Source of the DNA: Terriglobus roseus DSM 18391
Lineage (GTDB): Bacteria; Acidobacteriota; Terriglobia; Terriglobales; Acidobacteriaceae
Assembly (NCBI RefSeq): GCF_000265425.1
Contig: NC_018014.1
Location: 1,798,001-1,862,000 of the forward strand
Direction: 5' to 3'
Length of the DNA stretch: 64,000 nt
This document shows, piece after piece, positions 17,473 through 25,431 of this stretch. Position numbers and translations under genes: made by a program. The notes under the pieces are model-generated. The model saw only the letters and a program-made list of their open reading frames with translations, made no database searches and was not told the origin of the DNA. Each line of letters begins with the position of its first letter. Positions within the stretch are counted from its first letter, which is position 1.

Positions 17473-18018
17473 ATGTCTGGACACTCAACAGTTGGCTTGA
17501 AGATTCTGCGGCTCGCGGCGCTGTTGGCGTTGCTGGCGATCGCGCTTGCGCCTGTGTTCTGGCTGTCGTGGGCTCACCGTTCGCAGCGGGACAGCGCCCT
17601 TACTGCAGCGTTCGACGGAAGGAAGGGACAGTACACATCGCCTTCTTTCGTGCCAACGAAGGGCGCGACCTACCAGGTCGAGATCTATTTCCTTCCTTCG
17701 CATCAGCCGTTGAAGCTGGACTGGAAGGTGCTGGATGACGGGGGCGCGATCCTGGCCAAGAGCCGTTACAGCGAGATGAGCGGCGATGGCAACCTTGCCG
17801 ATCTGGGCGAGTATGAGGCGACCAGCCAATCGGCGCAACGGATCGTTGTGGACCTTCAGAGCGAAGCGGATTTTGATTCGACCCTGCATGTTGAACCGCT
17901 GGAAGCCGGTCCCGAAGGTCGTGGGTATGCGATCCCGTTGGCCGGAGCCTGGGCGGCGATTGTTCTCTTCGGGGCTGTGGTGGGATTGCGGTCGTGGTTC
18001 TGCGAAGTCCTCAGCTAG
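17473..18018 (+). CDS. Hypothetical membrane protein with two terminal helices
   Basis: Unknown function, 181 residues. A transmembrane helix near the N-terminus (residues about 9-32, rich in Leu and Ala) is followed by a periplasmic domain of about 110 residues with a beta-sandwich-like alternation (YQVEIYFLP, LKLDWKVLDDGG, RIVVDLQS, STLHVEPLE). A second helix (residues about 152-172) lies just before a short C-terminal tail. Both ends would be cytoplasmic. The ATG at 17473 is followed by a hydrophilic stretch and gives the simplest topology. It precedes the DUF255 gene by about 46 bases in the same direction and may be cotranscribed with it. Confidence 0.68.
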   Translation: MSGHSTVGLKILRLAALLALLAIALAPVFWLSWAHRSQRDSALTAAFDGRKGQYTSPSFVPTKGATYQVEIYFLPSHQPLKLDWKVLDDGGAILAKSRYSEMSGDGNLADLGEYEATSQSAQRIVVDLQSEADFDSTLHVEPLEAGPEGRGYAIPLAGAWAAIVLFGAVVGLRSWFCEVLS

Positions 18019-18064
18019 TGAAGAGGTGCGCGTCGAGTTGATCCGTCTCCACTAAACTGAAGGG

Positions 18065-20197
18065 ATGACCGATCCTGCACTGAACGCACTCGCTTCCGCC
18101 TCCTCCGCTTATCTCCGATCGGCGATGCATCAGCCTGTTCAGTGGGAGCAGTGGGGCGAGGCGGCGTTCGCGCGGGCTGCTGCTGAGAACAAGCCGGTGC
18201 TGCTGGACATTGGCGCGGTGTGGTGCCACTGGTGCCATGTGATGGACCGCGAAAGCTACGAGAACGCTGAGACGGCTGCGCTGATCAACGAGTACTTCGT
18301 TGCGGTGAAGGTCGACCGGGATGAGCGGCCGGATGTGGACACTCGGTACCAGGCTGCGGTGGCGGCGATCAGCGGGCAGGGCGGATGGCCGTTGACGGCG
18401 TTCCTGACGCCGGATGGCCGGCCTTACTTTGGTGGGACTTATTTTCCGCCGGAAGAGCGCTATGGCCGGCCGAGCTTTCGCCGGGTGCTGATGACAATGG
18501 CAGGGTCGTTCTACGACAAGCATCATGAGGTGGAAGAGTCTGCCAGCAGCGTGATGGAGGCGATCGAGTACAGCGAGACGTTTACCGGGGATGCGACGGA
18601 TCTGGACGCATCCGGTGCGAGTCTTGCGTTGCTGGACAAGCTGATCGACGGTGCGTTGAAGCAGTTTGATCCGATCCATGGCGGCTTCGGCTCACAGCCA
18701 AAGTTCCCACATCCCGCGGCGCTTGAGATGCTGCTGGATGCTGCTTCCCGACCGGGCCCGAATGCGCCGCAATGTGCGGAGGCTGCGCTGGTGTCGCTGA
18801 AGAAGATGGCACGTGGCGGCATCTTCGACCAGTTGGCGGGCGGGTTTCATCGCTACTCGGTGGATGAGCGTTGGGTCGTGCCGCACTTCGAGAAGATGGC
18901 GTACGACAACAGCGAACTGCTGCGGGCGTATGTGCATGCCTTCCAGACGTTTGTGGATCCGGAGTGCGCGGATGCGGCGCGCGCGACGATGCAGTGGATG
19001 GATGAGTGGCTGAGCGATCGCGAGCGTGGCGGTTTCTATGGCTCGCAAGATGCGGATCTTTCTCTGGACGATGATGGCGGCTACTTCACCTGGTCTCGCG
19101 ACGAAGCTGCTGCTGTGTTGACCGAGGACGAGGCGAAGCTGGCAGAGCTTTACTACGACATTGGTGCGGTGGGCGACATGCATCACGACCCGGCTCGCAA
19201 TGTGCTCTTTCGGCCGATGACGCTGGAGCAGGCGGCACAGCAGGCTGGTGTCGATGCGGAGATCGCTCCCATGATGCTAAAGGTGATGCGATCCAAGCTG
19301 CTGGCTGCACGGCTGCAGAGACCTACGCCGTTCGTCGATAAGACGATTTACACGGGCTGGAACGCCATGTGTATCTCGGCCTATGTGCGAGCGGGACGTG
19401 TGCTGCAGGTGCCGGGCGCCGTCGCGTTTGCGTGTAAGTCACTCGACCGCGTGCTCGATGTCGCGCTGGTCGAGGGCACGTTGAAACACGTTGTTGCGTA
19501 CAGCGATCCCGCCGCGCCGCACACGGATGTTGCCGGTGTACTGGATGACTACGTCTTCCTGGGGCATGCGTGCCTGGATGTGTGGGAGGCTACGGGCGAG
19601 ATCGTTTACTTCGAAGCTGCGCGGGTGCTTGCGACGACGTTGCTGCGCAAGTTCTATGACGGCAAGGGCGGCGGCTTCTTCGATATGGCTTCTGACTCGA
19701 CAGAGACGATTGGTGCGCTGAGCACGCGCCGGAAGCCGGTGCAGGACGCACCTACGCCCGCGGGTAATCCTGCCGGCGCAGCGCTGCTGTTGCGGCTGCA
19801 TGCGCTGACGGGGGATGAGACCTATCGCGAGACCGCGCAAGAGACTCTGGAGACCTTTGCGGTGATCGTGGAGCATCTTGGGCTGTATGGTCCGACGTTT
19901 GGGCTGGCGCTGGGGCGGCTGGCGCGGCCTGCGGTGCAGGTGGTGATTGTTGGTGGCGGGGCGAAGGCTGCGCAGTTGGAGATGGTGGCGCTGGCTCGCT
20001 TTGCGGTGAACAAGAGCGTCGTGCGGATTGCGCGGGCGCAGCTTGGGGCGTTGCCGCCGGCGCTGGCCGAGACATTGCCGCACCTGCCGGATAGCGATGA
20101 GGCGATCGCGCTGGTGTGCAGTGGCATGACCTGCCAGCCGCCGATCCGGGATGCTGCGGAGCTGGCTGCGGTGTTGAATGCAGCGGATGCCGCCTAG
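18065..20197 (+). CDS. DUF255 thioredoxin-domain protein (YyaL family)
   Basis: Two-part protein of 710 residues. The N-terminal thioredoxin-like DUF255 domain (residues 1-165) carries a WCHWCHVM redox motif with Cys54 and Cys57. The C-terminal part (about 190-700) is an alpha/alpha-barrel resembling N-acylglucosamine 2-epimerase/cellobiose epimerase folds (GGFGSQPKFPHP, GGFHRYSVDERWVVPHFEKMAYDN, GGGFFDM). Family members include YyaL and animal SPATA20; their reaction is not established. The stop codon overlaps the 3' end of the convergent lipoprotein gene by four bases. The domain order and motifs make the family call firm. Confidence 0.9.
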   Translation: MTDPALNALASASSAYLRSAMHQPVQWEQWGEAAFARAAAENKPVLLDIGAVWCHWCHVMDRESYENAETAALINEYFVAVKVDRDERPDVDTRYQAAVAAISGQGGWPLTAFLTPDGRPYFGGTYFPPEERYGRPSFRRVLMTMAGSFYDKHHEVEESASSVMEAIEYSETFTGDATDLDASGASLALLDKLIDGALKQFDPIHGGFGSQPKFPHPAALEMLLDAASRPGPNAPQCAEAALVSLKKMARGGIFDQLAGGFHRYSVDERWVVPHFEKMAYDNSELLRAYVHAFQTFVDPECADAARATMQWMDEWLSDRERGGFYGSQDADLSLDDDGGYFTWSRDEAAAVLTEDEAKLAELYYDIGAVGDMHHDPARNVLFRPMTLEQAAQQAGVDAEIAPMMLKVMRSKLLAARLQRPTPFVDKTIYTGWNAMCISAYVRAGRVLQVPGAVAFACKSLDRVLDVALVEGTLKHVVAYSDPAAPHTDVAGVLDDYVFLGHACLDVWEATGEIVYFEAARVLATTLLRKFYDGKGGGFFDMASDSTETIGALSTRRKPVQDAPTPAGNPAGAALLLRLHALTGDETYRETAQETLETFAVIVEHLGLYGPTFGLALGRLARPAVQVVIVGGGAKAAQLEMVALARFAVNKSVVRIARAQLGALPPALAETLPHLPDSDEAIALVCSGMTCQPPIRDAAELAAVLNAADAA

Positions 20198-21384
20198 CGC
20201 GTCCGGAAGGCCTTGATGGCGATTGCGTTGGGGTGTGCGCCGACGGGCAGCATGGTGAAGAGCTCGGGGCCGTTGGTGTCGCGGGTGCGGATGACGGCAA
20301 CGTCGCTGCTGCCGGAGTCGGCTATCAGCAGGACGGGCTGGCCGGGGGAGAGCGCCATGGCTGCGGGCTGCGGGCCGGTGTGGACGCTCATGGCCATGCG
20401 GCCTTCATCGATGGAATAGAGGCTGACGGAGTCCGCGCCTGAGTTTGAGACCCAGAGTGAGGCGTTGTCGTCGCTGATGATGCCGTTGGCGGGCTGTGTG
20501 CCGATGGGGAAGGTGGCGCCGACTTCGTTGGTGAAGGTGGAGATCTCGCTGATGCTGCCGGAGCCGGTGTTGCTGACGAAGATTTCGCCGCTGTCGGGCT
20601 TGAGGGTCAGATGTCCCGGCGCGTGTCCGACGCGGAGGCGTGCCATCAGGCGGTCCTGCATGGAGGCTGGATCCTGCTTGGCGGGCCAGGAGTCGGGTGC
20701 GCTGGCGAGTGCGATGGAGAGGACCTGGTCGTCGCCGGTGCAGGCGATGAAGGCCTTGGAGGAGTCGCCGAGGATTGCCATGTCATTTGCGCCGGCGCAG
20801 CGGTCAAAGGTGGCGCGGAGGCGTGGTGTCGGGGCGTCCGTGATGTCGTAGACGGAGACGCTGCCACTGCCGCGATTGGCGACGACGAGGGAGCGGCCGT
20901 CGGGTGCGATTTTCACCGTGCCGGGCTGCTCGCCGGTGCCGACGGAGGCGACTTCCCGTCGTTGCTGCAGGTTGAGCACACTGACGGTGTTCGAGCCGGT
21001 ATTGGTCACATAGGCGCGCTCGCCTTTGGCGTCGACGGTAATGCTCGCCGGCTGACGGCGGACGCCGATGGTGGCGGCTACCGAGTTGTTGGCGGCGTCG
21101 ATGACCGAGACGGAACCGCTGGCCGTGTTGACGATGTAGACCTCGTTGCGCACGGGGTTGACGGCGACGGCAGAGGGCCCTTCGCCGACCTTCAGCGTGC
21201 GGTCCGGGCGGAAGTTCACCAGGTCAAGGACACTGACGGTGCCGCCGCTGCCGTTGGTGACGTAGGCGTATTCGCGGTAGTTATCGGCGAGTTGCGGGAA
21301 GCGCACACGACGGCAGCCGCCTGCGAGGAGCAGCAGCGGCAGGGATGCAAATGCAACGGAGCGAGTGAAACTCACGCGAATCAA
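20194..21384 (-). CDS. YncE-like beta-propeller lipoprotein
   Basis: 396-residue predicted lipoprotein. The signal sequence ends in a lipobox (LLLLAGGC, Cys about residue 24) and is followed by seven or so repeats of the YVTN type (for example YAYVTNGSGGTVSVLD, VYIVNTASGSVSVID, AYVTNTGSNTVSVL, IFVSNTGSGSISEI). Such YncE-like propellers are periplasmic or surface binding proteins. The start is a TTG that overlaps the ccmD stop codon (TTGA), so it appears coupled to the ccm operon. A GTG at 21375 is the alternative. Position at the end of ccmABCD suggests a role in the periplasm near heme or cytochrome biogenesis, but this is inference. The propeller call is firm, the role is not. Confidence 0.82.
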   Translation of the reverse strand: MIRVSFTRSVAFASLPLLLLAGGCRRVRFPQLADNYREYAYVTNGSGGTVSVLDLVNFRPDRTLKVGEGPSAVAVNPVRNEVYIVNTASGSVSVIDAANNSVAATIGVRRQPASITVDAKGERAYVTNTGSNTVSVLNLQQRREVASVGTGEQPGTVKIAPDGRSLVVANRGSGSVSVYDITDAPTPRLRATFDRCAGANDMAILGDSSKAFIACTGDDQVLSIALASAPDSWPAKQDPASMQDRLMARLRVGHAPGHLTLKPDSGEIFVSNTGSGSISEISTFTNEVGATFPIGTQPANGIISDDNASLWVSNSGADSVSLYSIDEGRMAMSVHTGPQPAAMALSPGQPVLLIADSGSSDVAVIRTRDTNGPELFTMLPVGAHPNAIAIKAFRTR

Positions 21385-21506
21385 TTCTCAGTCTTGTTCA
21401 GCTTGACCCACAAAGAGCGCAGCCAGAGAGCATGCCCGATGTTGGCAGCGGCGACCAGCAGGTAGGCCGCCCATAGGAAGTGGATGCTGTTGACGTTGGG
21501 TTGCAT
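21381..21506 (-). CDS. ccmD: Small single-helix protein, probable heme exporter subunit CcmD
   Basis: A 41-residue frame from ATG at 21504-21506 to TGA at 21381, directly after ccmC (one base between the ccmC stop codon and this start). It has one transmembrane helix (FLWAAYLLVAAANIGHALWL) and then a basic tail (LRSLWVKLNKTEN). CcmD is exactly this kind of small single-span protein and usually follows ccmC; in E. coli it helps release holo-CcmE from CcmABC. Sequence conservation in CcmD is too low for a match by eye, so the call rests on size, topology and position. Its stop codon overlaps the start of the propeller lipoprotein. Confidence 0.72.
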   Translation of the reverse strand: MQPNVNSIHFLWAAYLLVAAANIGHALWLRSLWVKLNKTEN

Positions 21507-21507
21507 G

Positions 21508-22200
21508 TCAGGCCTCCAGTGCCTTGAGTGCGGCGCGTGCGTCGGCACGCTGTTCGCGGCGAACGATGGCGTAACGCGCCCAGACCAGCGTTATGCCCCA
21601 GCAGAACCAGGCGGCTAGATTCCAAAGGAAGGCGGGCCACATGGAGGGATCGAGCGAGCCATCCCCTGTGAGAACTGGCGCGGGGTGCTGTGTGCGCCAC
21701 CAGCGGATGCTCATGAAGACGATGGGCACATCGATGCCGGCGAAGACACTGAGAACGGCTGCGATGACGGGTGCCTGGCTGCTGGTGGAGAAGTTACGCA
21801 CCAGGAGATAACTCACATAAAGAAGGAAGAGCATGAGGAAGCTGGTCAGGCGAGCGTCCCATGCCCACCAGATGCCCCACACAGGGCGACCCCAGAGCAT
21901 GCCTGTCGCAAGGCCCAGACCGACATAGAGAACGGTGACCTCTGCCGTGGCGATGGCGAGTGCGTCGAGCTTGGCGGCCAGTTCCTGCTTCGTGCGGCGG
22001 AAGTAGAGGAAGGCGATCGAGGCGATCATGTTGACGTATGGGAAGACTTCGGCGGAGATGTTGATGGGCACGTGCCAGTAGAAGATCCGGTATACGGATC
22101 CCATGGTGGCCTCAACCGGCGCGACGAAGACTGCCTCGTAGAAGCCCCATGCCAGCAAGGCGAGACTAAAGCCACACAACATCCAGAAATAACGCTTCAT
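21508..22200 (-). CDS. ccmC: Heme exporter/handling protein CcmC
   Basis: Six-helix inner-membrane protein (230 residues) of the heme handling protein family; it loads heme onto CcmE in system I cytochrome c maturation. The tryptophan-rich WWD-type segment VWGIWWAWDARLTSFLML is visible at residues about 108-125. Conserved His residues flank it: IFYWHVPIN near residue 43 and RTQHPAPVL near residue 170. It follows ccmB by 42 bases and ends two bases before ccmD. No ccmF or ccmH is present in the window, so the ligation half of the machinery must be encoded elsewhere. Confidence 0.92.
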   Translation of the reverse strand: MKRYFWMLCGFSLALLAWGFYEAVFVAPVEATMGSVYRIFYWHVPINISAEVFPYVNMIASIAFLYFRRTKQELAAKLDALAIATAEVTVLYVGLGLATGMLWGRPVWGIWWAWDARLTSFLMLFLLYVSYLLVRNFSTSSQAPVIAAVLSVFAGIDVPIVFMSIRWWRTQHPAPVLTGDGSLDPSMWPAFLWNLAAWFCWGITLVWARYAIVRREQRADARAALKALEA

Positions 22201-22242
22201 GATCGGTATTCAGTCTACCGGTTTGCGGGGGCGGCGCGGGCG

Positions 22243-22923
22243 TTATTCGGCGTTGAGGACGGTATCGAAGAGCAGGATGCAGGCTGTCGTGAAGATGACG
22301 TCGAAGCCGAAGATGAGGCGGATCCACATTTGTGGCTCGAACTCGCCTGTGATGACGCCGGTTGTCGCCTGGGTGACGCCGAGGAGCGCGGGGATGGAGA
22401 TGGGGAAGAGGATGACCGGCAGCATGAGGGCGCGGTTGCGGCTGCGCAGGCCGAGGGCGGCAAAGAAGGTGCCGTTGACCACGATGGCCCAGGTGCCGAG
22501 CGGCAGGATGAGCCAGAGCCACTTGATCTCGCCCAGGGGGTGCAGATTGTAGAAGACGACAAAAACCGGCGCGAGGACCGCTTCTACGAAAAGGACGAAG
22601 ATCAGGTTGGCGAATGCCTTGCCGAGGAAGAGTGCGGAGGCTGGCGCGGCGGACATGCGGTGCGCGTCCAGCACCTGGTTGCGGCGCTCTCGCTCCCAGG
22701 AGATGTTGAGGGAGGTGGTCGCGGCGAAGAGCAGTCCCACCCAGAGCAGGCCGCCGCTCATCTGGCGAGCGAGCGTGGGGTAGCCGGTTGGATCGAAGGC
22801 CATGGCGAAGACGACGGCGATGAGCAGCGTGAAGAAGAGCATGCCGGCGACGGCCTCGCGGCTGCGCCATTCGAGTTGCAGGTCTTTCCTGAGATGCAGC
22901 CAGACGGTGCGTGCGTAGATCAC
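22243..22923 (-). CDS. ccmB: Heme exporter membrane subunit CcmB
   Basis: Six-helix ABC permease (226 residues) that pairs with the CcmA ATPase; with CcmC and CcmD it forms the complex that releases heme-bound CcmE. Typical features are the early LRKDLQLEWRSREAVAGMLFF (the family start is an L-x-K-D-L-x-x-E-x-R pattern) and TSLNISWERERRNQVLDAHRMSAAP, a conserved cytoplasmic loop. The start overlaps the ybaK stop codon by 4 bases. It lies between ybaK and ccmC. Confidence 0.92.
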   Translation of the reverse strand: MIYARTVWLHLRKDLQLEWRSREAVAGMLFFTLLIAVVFAMAFDPTGYPTLARQMSGGLLWVGLLFAATTSLNISWERERRNQVLDAHRMSAAPASALFLGKAFANLIFVLFVEAVLAPVFVVFYNLHPLGEIKWLWLILPLGTWAIVVNGTFFAALGLRSRNRALMLPVILFPISIPALLGVTQATTGVITGEFEPQMWIRLIFGFDVIFTTACILLFDTVLNAE

Positions 22924-23405
22924 GAGAGAGTCACCAGAGCTTTCGTCAGGTCGGCAACGTTCGCGTCCGCGGCCCGGATGTAGTCGGCCGGGGCAAGGAT
23001 GAGCTGGAGGCCGCGCATGCCGGCGGAGACGCTGATGGTGTCGAAGAGTTCGAGGGCCTCGTCGACAAAGGCGCGGTAGGCCTTCTTTGCGCCCATAACG
23101 GTGACGCCGCCGCGGATGTAGCCGGTGAGTGGCTCGACGTCCTTCAGACTGGCCAGTTCGGCGTTTTTGGCGCCGGCAGCGAGTGCGAGCTTCTTCAGAT
23201 CGAGTTCGCTGTCACCGGGGATGGCTGCGAAGACGTACTCGCCATCATTGAGGCGGCAGAGGAGGGTTTTGAAGACCTGCTCGGCCGGCATGTTGATCTT
23301 GCGGGCGACGTTGGTTGCGGTCAGGTCCTCGGGATCGACCTCGTAGTCGCGAGTGCTGTACGGAATGTTGAGGCGGTCAAGCAGCCGCGCGGCATTGGTC
23401 TTCAC
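22920..23405 (-). CDS. ybaK: YbaK/EbsC-family aminoacyl-tRNA deacylase
   Basis: 161-residue protein of the YbaK/ProX trans-editing family, probably removing Cys mischarged onto tRNA-Pro. Family motifs are NIPYSTRDYEVDPEDLTATNVA at the N-terminus, PAEQVFKTLLCR with the conserved Phe-Lys-Thr, DLKKLALAAGAKNAELASL, LTGYIRGGVTVMGAKKAY, and a C-terminal AGMRGLQLILAPADYIRA. It sits inside the ccm operon, with 4-base overlaps to ccmA upstream and ccmB downstream. This is an unusual place for a tRNA-editing enzyme. The family assignment is strong; Cys specificity is inferred from family knowledge. Confidence 0.9.
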   Translation of the reverse strand: MKTNAARLLDRLNIPYSTRDYEVDPEDLTATNVARKINMPAEQVFKTLLCRLNDGEYVFAAIPGDSELDLKKLALAAGAKNAELASLKDVEPLTGYIRGGVTVMGAKKAYRAFVDEALELFDTISVSAGMRGLQLILAPADYIRAADANVADLTKALVTLS

Positions 23406-24100
23406 GCTGCGGTTGCTCCTGCCTGGGTCTCAGAGGCGACGATGCTGCCGTTGCGCATGGTGACGACCTGATCGGCGGCCTGGGCGACAAGTTCGAACTG
23501 GTGCGTCGTGACGATGACCGTGCGCTGTGCGCCGCCGGGCAGCGGCCAGGTACGGAAGTCGAGGAGAAGCTGCACGAGCTCCTTTGCGCCGCCGACATCC
23601 ATGTTGCTGAAGGGTTCGTCGAGCAGCAGCAATTCCGGATCTGCCACGAGTGCGCGGGCCATGGAGACACGCTGACGCATGCCCTGTGAAAACTCGGAGA
23701 CCGGGCGGGTGATGGTGGGATCGAGGCCGACGGCGCGCAGTGCCATCTCGGGCGATCCCGTGCAGTCACAGTTTGCGCCGGGGTTCTGCAGCCGGGAGAA
23801 GTAGCGCAGGTTCTCCATTGCCGAGAGCTCTTCGTAGAGCATGGGCGCGTGGCTCATGTAGGCCATGCGTGCGCGTGCTGCGTGTGGTTCGCTGCCCATG
23901 GTTTGCACGGTCCCGCTGGTGGGTGTGATGAGTCCTGCAAGGACGCGCAGCAGTGTGGATTTACCCGCGCCATTGGGCCCAAGGAGGACGTGAAAGCCGC
24001 CGGCAGGGAAGTCGCACGTGACACGCTTGAGCGCCGCGAAGCTGCCATAGAGCTTCGACAGGTTGCTGACGGTCGCCGCCGGAATGGGACTGGAGTGCAT
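23402..24100 (-). CDS. ccmA: Heme exporter ATP-binding subunit CcmA
   Basis: ABC ATPase of the CcmABCD complex, 232 residues. Walker A is GPNGAGKST (about residues 40-48), the signature is FSQGMRQR, and Walker B is LLLLDEPFSNMD. It is the first gene of the minus-strand ccmA-ybaK-ccmB-ccmC-ccmD-propeller operon and is divergent from an unknown membrane protein gene, with 64 bases between starts. The first few ccmA codons and this divergent spacer are also copied further right (24796 on). CcmA uses ATP hydrolysis to release holo-CcmE from CcmCD. Confidence 0.88.
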   Translation of the reverse strand: MHSSPIPAATVSNLSKLYGSFAALKRVTCDFPAGGFHVLLGPNGAGKSTLLRVLAGLITPTSGTVQTMGSEPHAARARMAYMSHAPMLYEELSAMENLRYFSRLQNPGANCDCTGSPEMALRAVGLDPTITRPVSEFSQGMRQRVSMARALVADPELLLLDEPFSNMDVGGAKELVQLLLDFRTWPLPGGAQRTVIVTTHQFELVAQAADQVVTMRNGSIVASETQAGATAA

Positions 24101-24164
24101 CGTTTCCGAGTATAGTGCGCCGAATTCTCTTGGCGTTGCAGCTCGCTGTCATTAGAGTTTGCGA

Positions 24165-24719
24165 ATGGCTAATGTCATCCCTCCGCCTTCTCCCGCGTAC
24201 GATCCACGCTACGTCCCACCGCCGGTGCGCCTGCATTGGGGATGGGTACTGGCGCTGAGTCTGCTGACGCGCGGCTACTTCAATTCCATCTGGATGGTCG
24301 TTCAGGCGAATTGGATCAAGAGGGTGACCGGCCGTGAGGATGTGTTGTGGTGGTCGATCGCGAATGTGGCGATGCTGCCGGTGCTCGTCATCATCGGCAT
24401 CATGGCGGGCGTGACGATGGCGCTCGTGCCGCATCTGGGAGCGAACGATGGAAGCTCGTCGACCCTTTTAGTTGGTGCTAACGTTCTGGGCACAGTGTTG
24501 TACCTGGCCGTTTACGTCAAGACAGTGTTCACCCTGCGCGAAGCGCTGGAACTGCCACCGATCGGCATCCCGCTGGGTGGTGTGATGACGTTTCTGTTCA
24601 GCGGGATCTATTTCCAGTACATGCTGCACGATCACGTCGTTCCAGGTCCAGAAGAGGTTTATGGAACGATGCAGCCGCCAGCCTATGTGCCCGTTGCTTC
24701 GCCGGAACCGCGAGCGTAG
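24165..24719 (+). CDS. Hypothetical four-helix membrane protein
   Basis: Unknown function. From ATG at 24165 the 184-residue protein has a Pro-rich start (VIPPPSPAYDPRY). Hydrophobic helices lie at about residues 25-45 (HWGWVLALSLLTRGYFNSIW), 63-83, 100-120 and 135-155. A pattern worth noting is LHWGWVLALSLLTRGYF-x-IWMVVQA, which recalls helix 1 of small DUF4234-like membrane proteins. The region from its promoter to its C-terminal GIYFQYMLHDHVVPGPEE is repeated, broken, 715 bases to the right. Divergent from ccmA. A TTG at 24159 is a weaker start. Confidence 0.7.
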   Translation: MANVIPPPSPAYDPRYVPPPVRLHWGWVLALSLLTRGYFNSIWMVVQANWIKRVTGREDVLWWSIANVAMLPVLVIIGIMAGVTMALVPHLGANDGSSSTLLVGANVLGTVLYLAVYVKTVFTLREALELPPIGIPLGGVMTFLFSGIYFQYMLHDHVVPGPEEVYGTMQPPAYVPVASPEPRA

Positions 24720-24795
24720 CTGTGCGGCTCGCTGCACTGTATTTGCAACGAGTCCTGAGAGGACGCTCGGAAGCATGGATTTGACCATGCGGTAC

Positions 24796-25138
24796 GGAAT
24801 GGGACTGGGGTGCAACGTTTCGGAATAGAGTGAGCCGAATTTCTTTGGTCCGCCGCGCTTCCGTCTCTAGAGTGAGCGCATAGACAATGTTGTGTTGCCG
24901 TTTGCGCATCATCCGCAGCCTGTCGCGCAGCCCCCGCGGCTTCATTGGACCGTCGTGCTGGTGCTTTCGGTCATGTCGCATTTTCTGTTCTGGGTGATCT
25001 GGCTGATTGTTCAAAGCGGCGCCGATCGACCTCCGCCTGAGCGGACCCATGACCTTCTTTTTCGGACCAATTTATTTCCAGTACTTCCTGGATGATCTGC
25101 CAACGCCTGGTGAACAGGTGAGCGCGCTGACCGGCTAG
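24796..25138 (+). pseudogene. Decayed duplicate of the preceding membrane protein gene
   Basis: The bases from 24796 match 24081 onward: in a hand alignment, 41 of the first 50 positions agree, covering the ccmA start and the divergent spacer. Translated pieces match the neighbour's protein. The first, from about 24892, reads PPRLHWTVVLVLSVMSHF (intact copy: PVRLHWGWVLALSLLTRGYF) and then IWLIVQ (intact IWMVVQ). After a frame change, MTFFFGPIYFQYFLDD (intact MTFLFSGIYFQYMLHD) runs to a stop at about 25138. The middle of the gene, about 100 codons, is missing. So a tandem duplication was followed by an internal deletion and a frameshift. Confidence 0.8.
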
Positions 25139-25268
25139 TTTGAGTGGGCACTGCGGGTCGAGCTTGTGTCTGCTGAGTGGGAAGGGCAGAGCTTTTAGCT
25201 GGCGATGAGGCCCCAGAAACAGATTGGGCTTTGGCCTCAGGTCGAGCGTTCCTCAGCGAGAAAACGGA

Positions 25269-25338
25269 CCTCAGCGGCTAAAGCCGATTGCTTCTTTGGG
25301 GACTTTTTCGGCACAGCTGAAAGCTGTGCCCTTCCGAA
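25269..25338. repeat. Dispersed two-hairpin repeat, family B, copy 1
   Basis: CCTCAGCGGCTAAAGCC begins at 25269. The second hairpin GGCACAGCT-GAA-AGCTGTGCC at 25310-25330 has a perfect 9-bp stem and is followed by CTTCCGAA. Copy 2 at 31371 keeps the same order: CCTCAGTGGCTAAAGCC, a spacer, GGCACAGCT-AA-AGCTGTGCC, then CTTCCGAA. A third hairpin, TGAGGCC / GGCCTCA, lies just upstream at 25206-25239. Conserved ends and paired palindromes fit a REP/BIME-like element. Confidence 0.75.
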
Positions 25339-25431
25339 CGCGATCTTGGTCAGCTTGCGACCAAATCTTCGGTTGAAGTTTGGCGCGACCGAGTGGAAAT
25401 TCCGAGAGGTAGAGCTTCGACTGCGCGTCAG

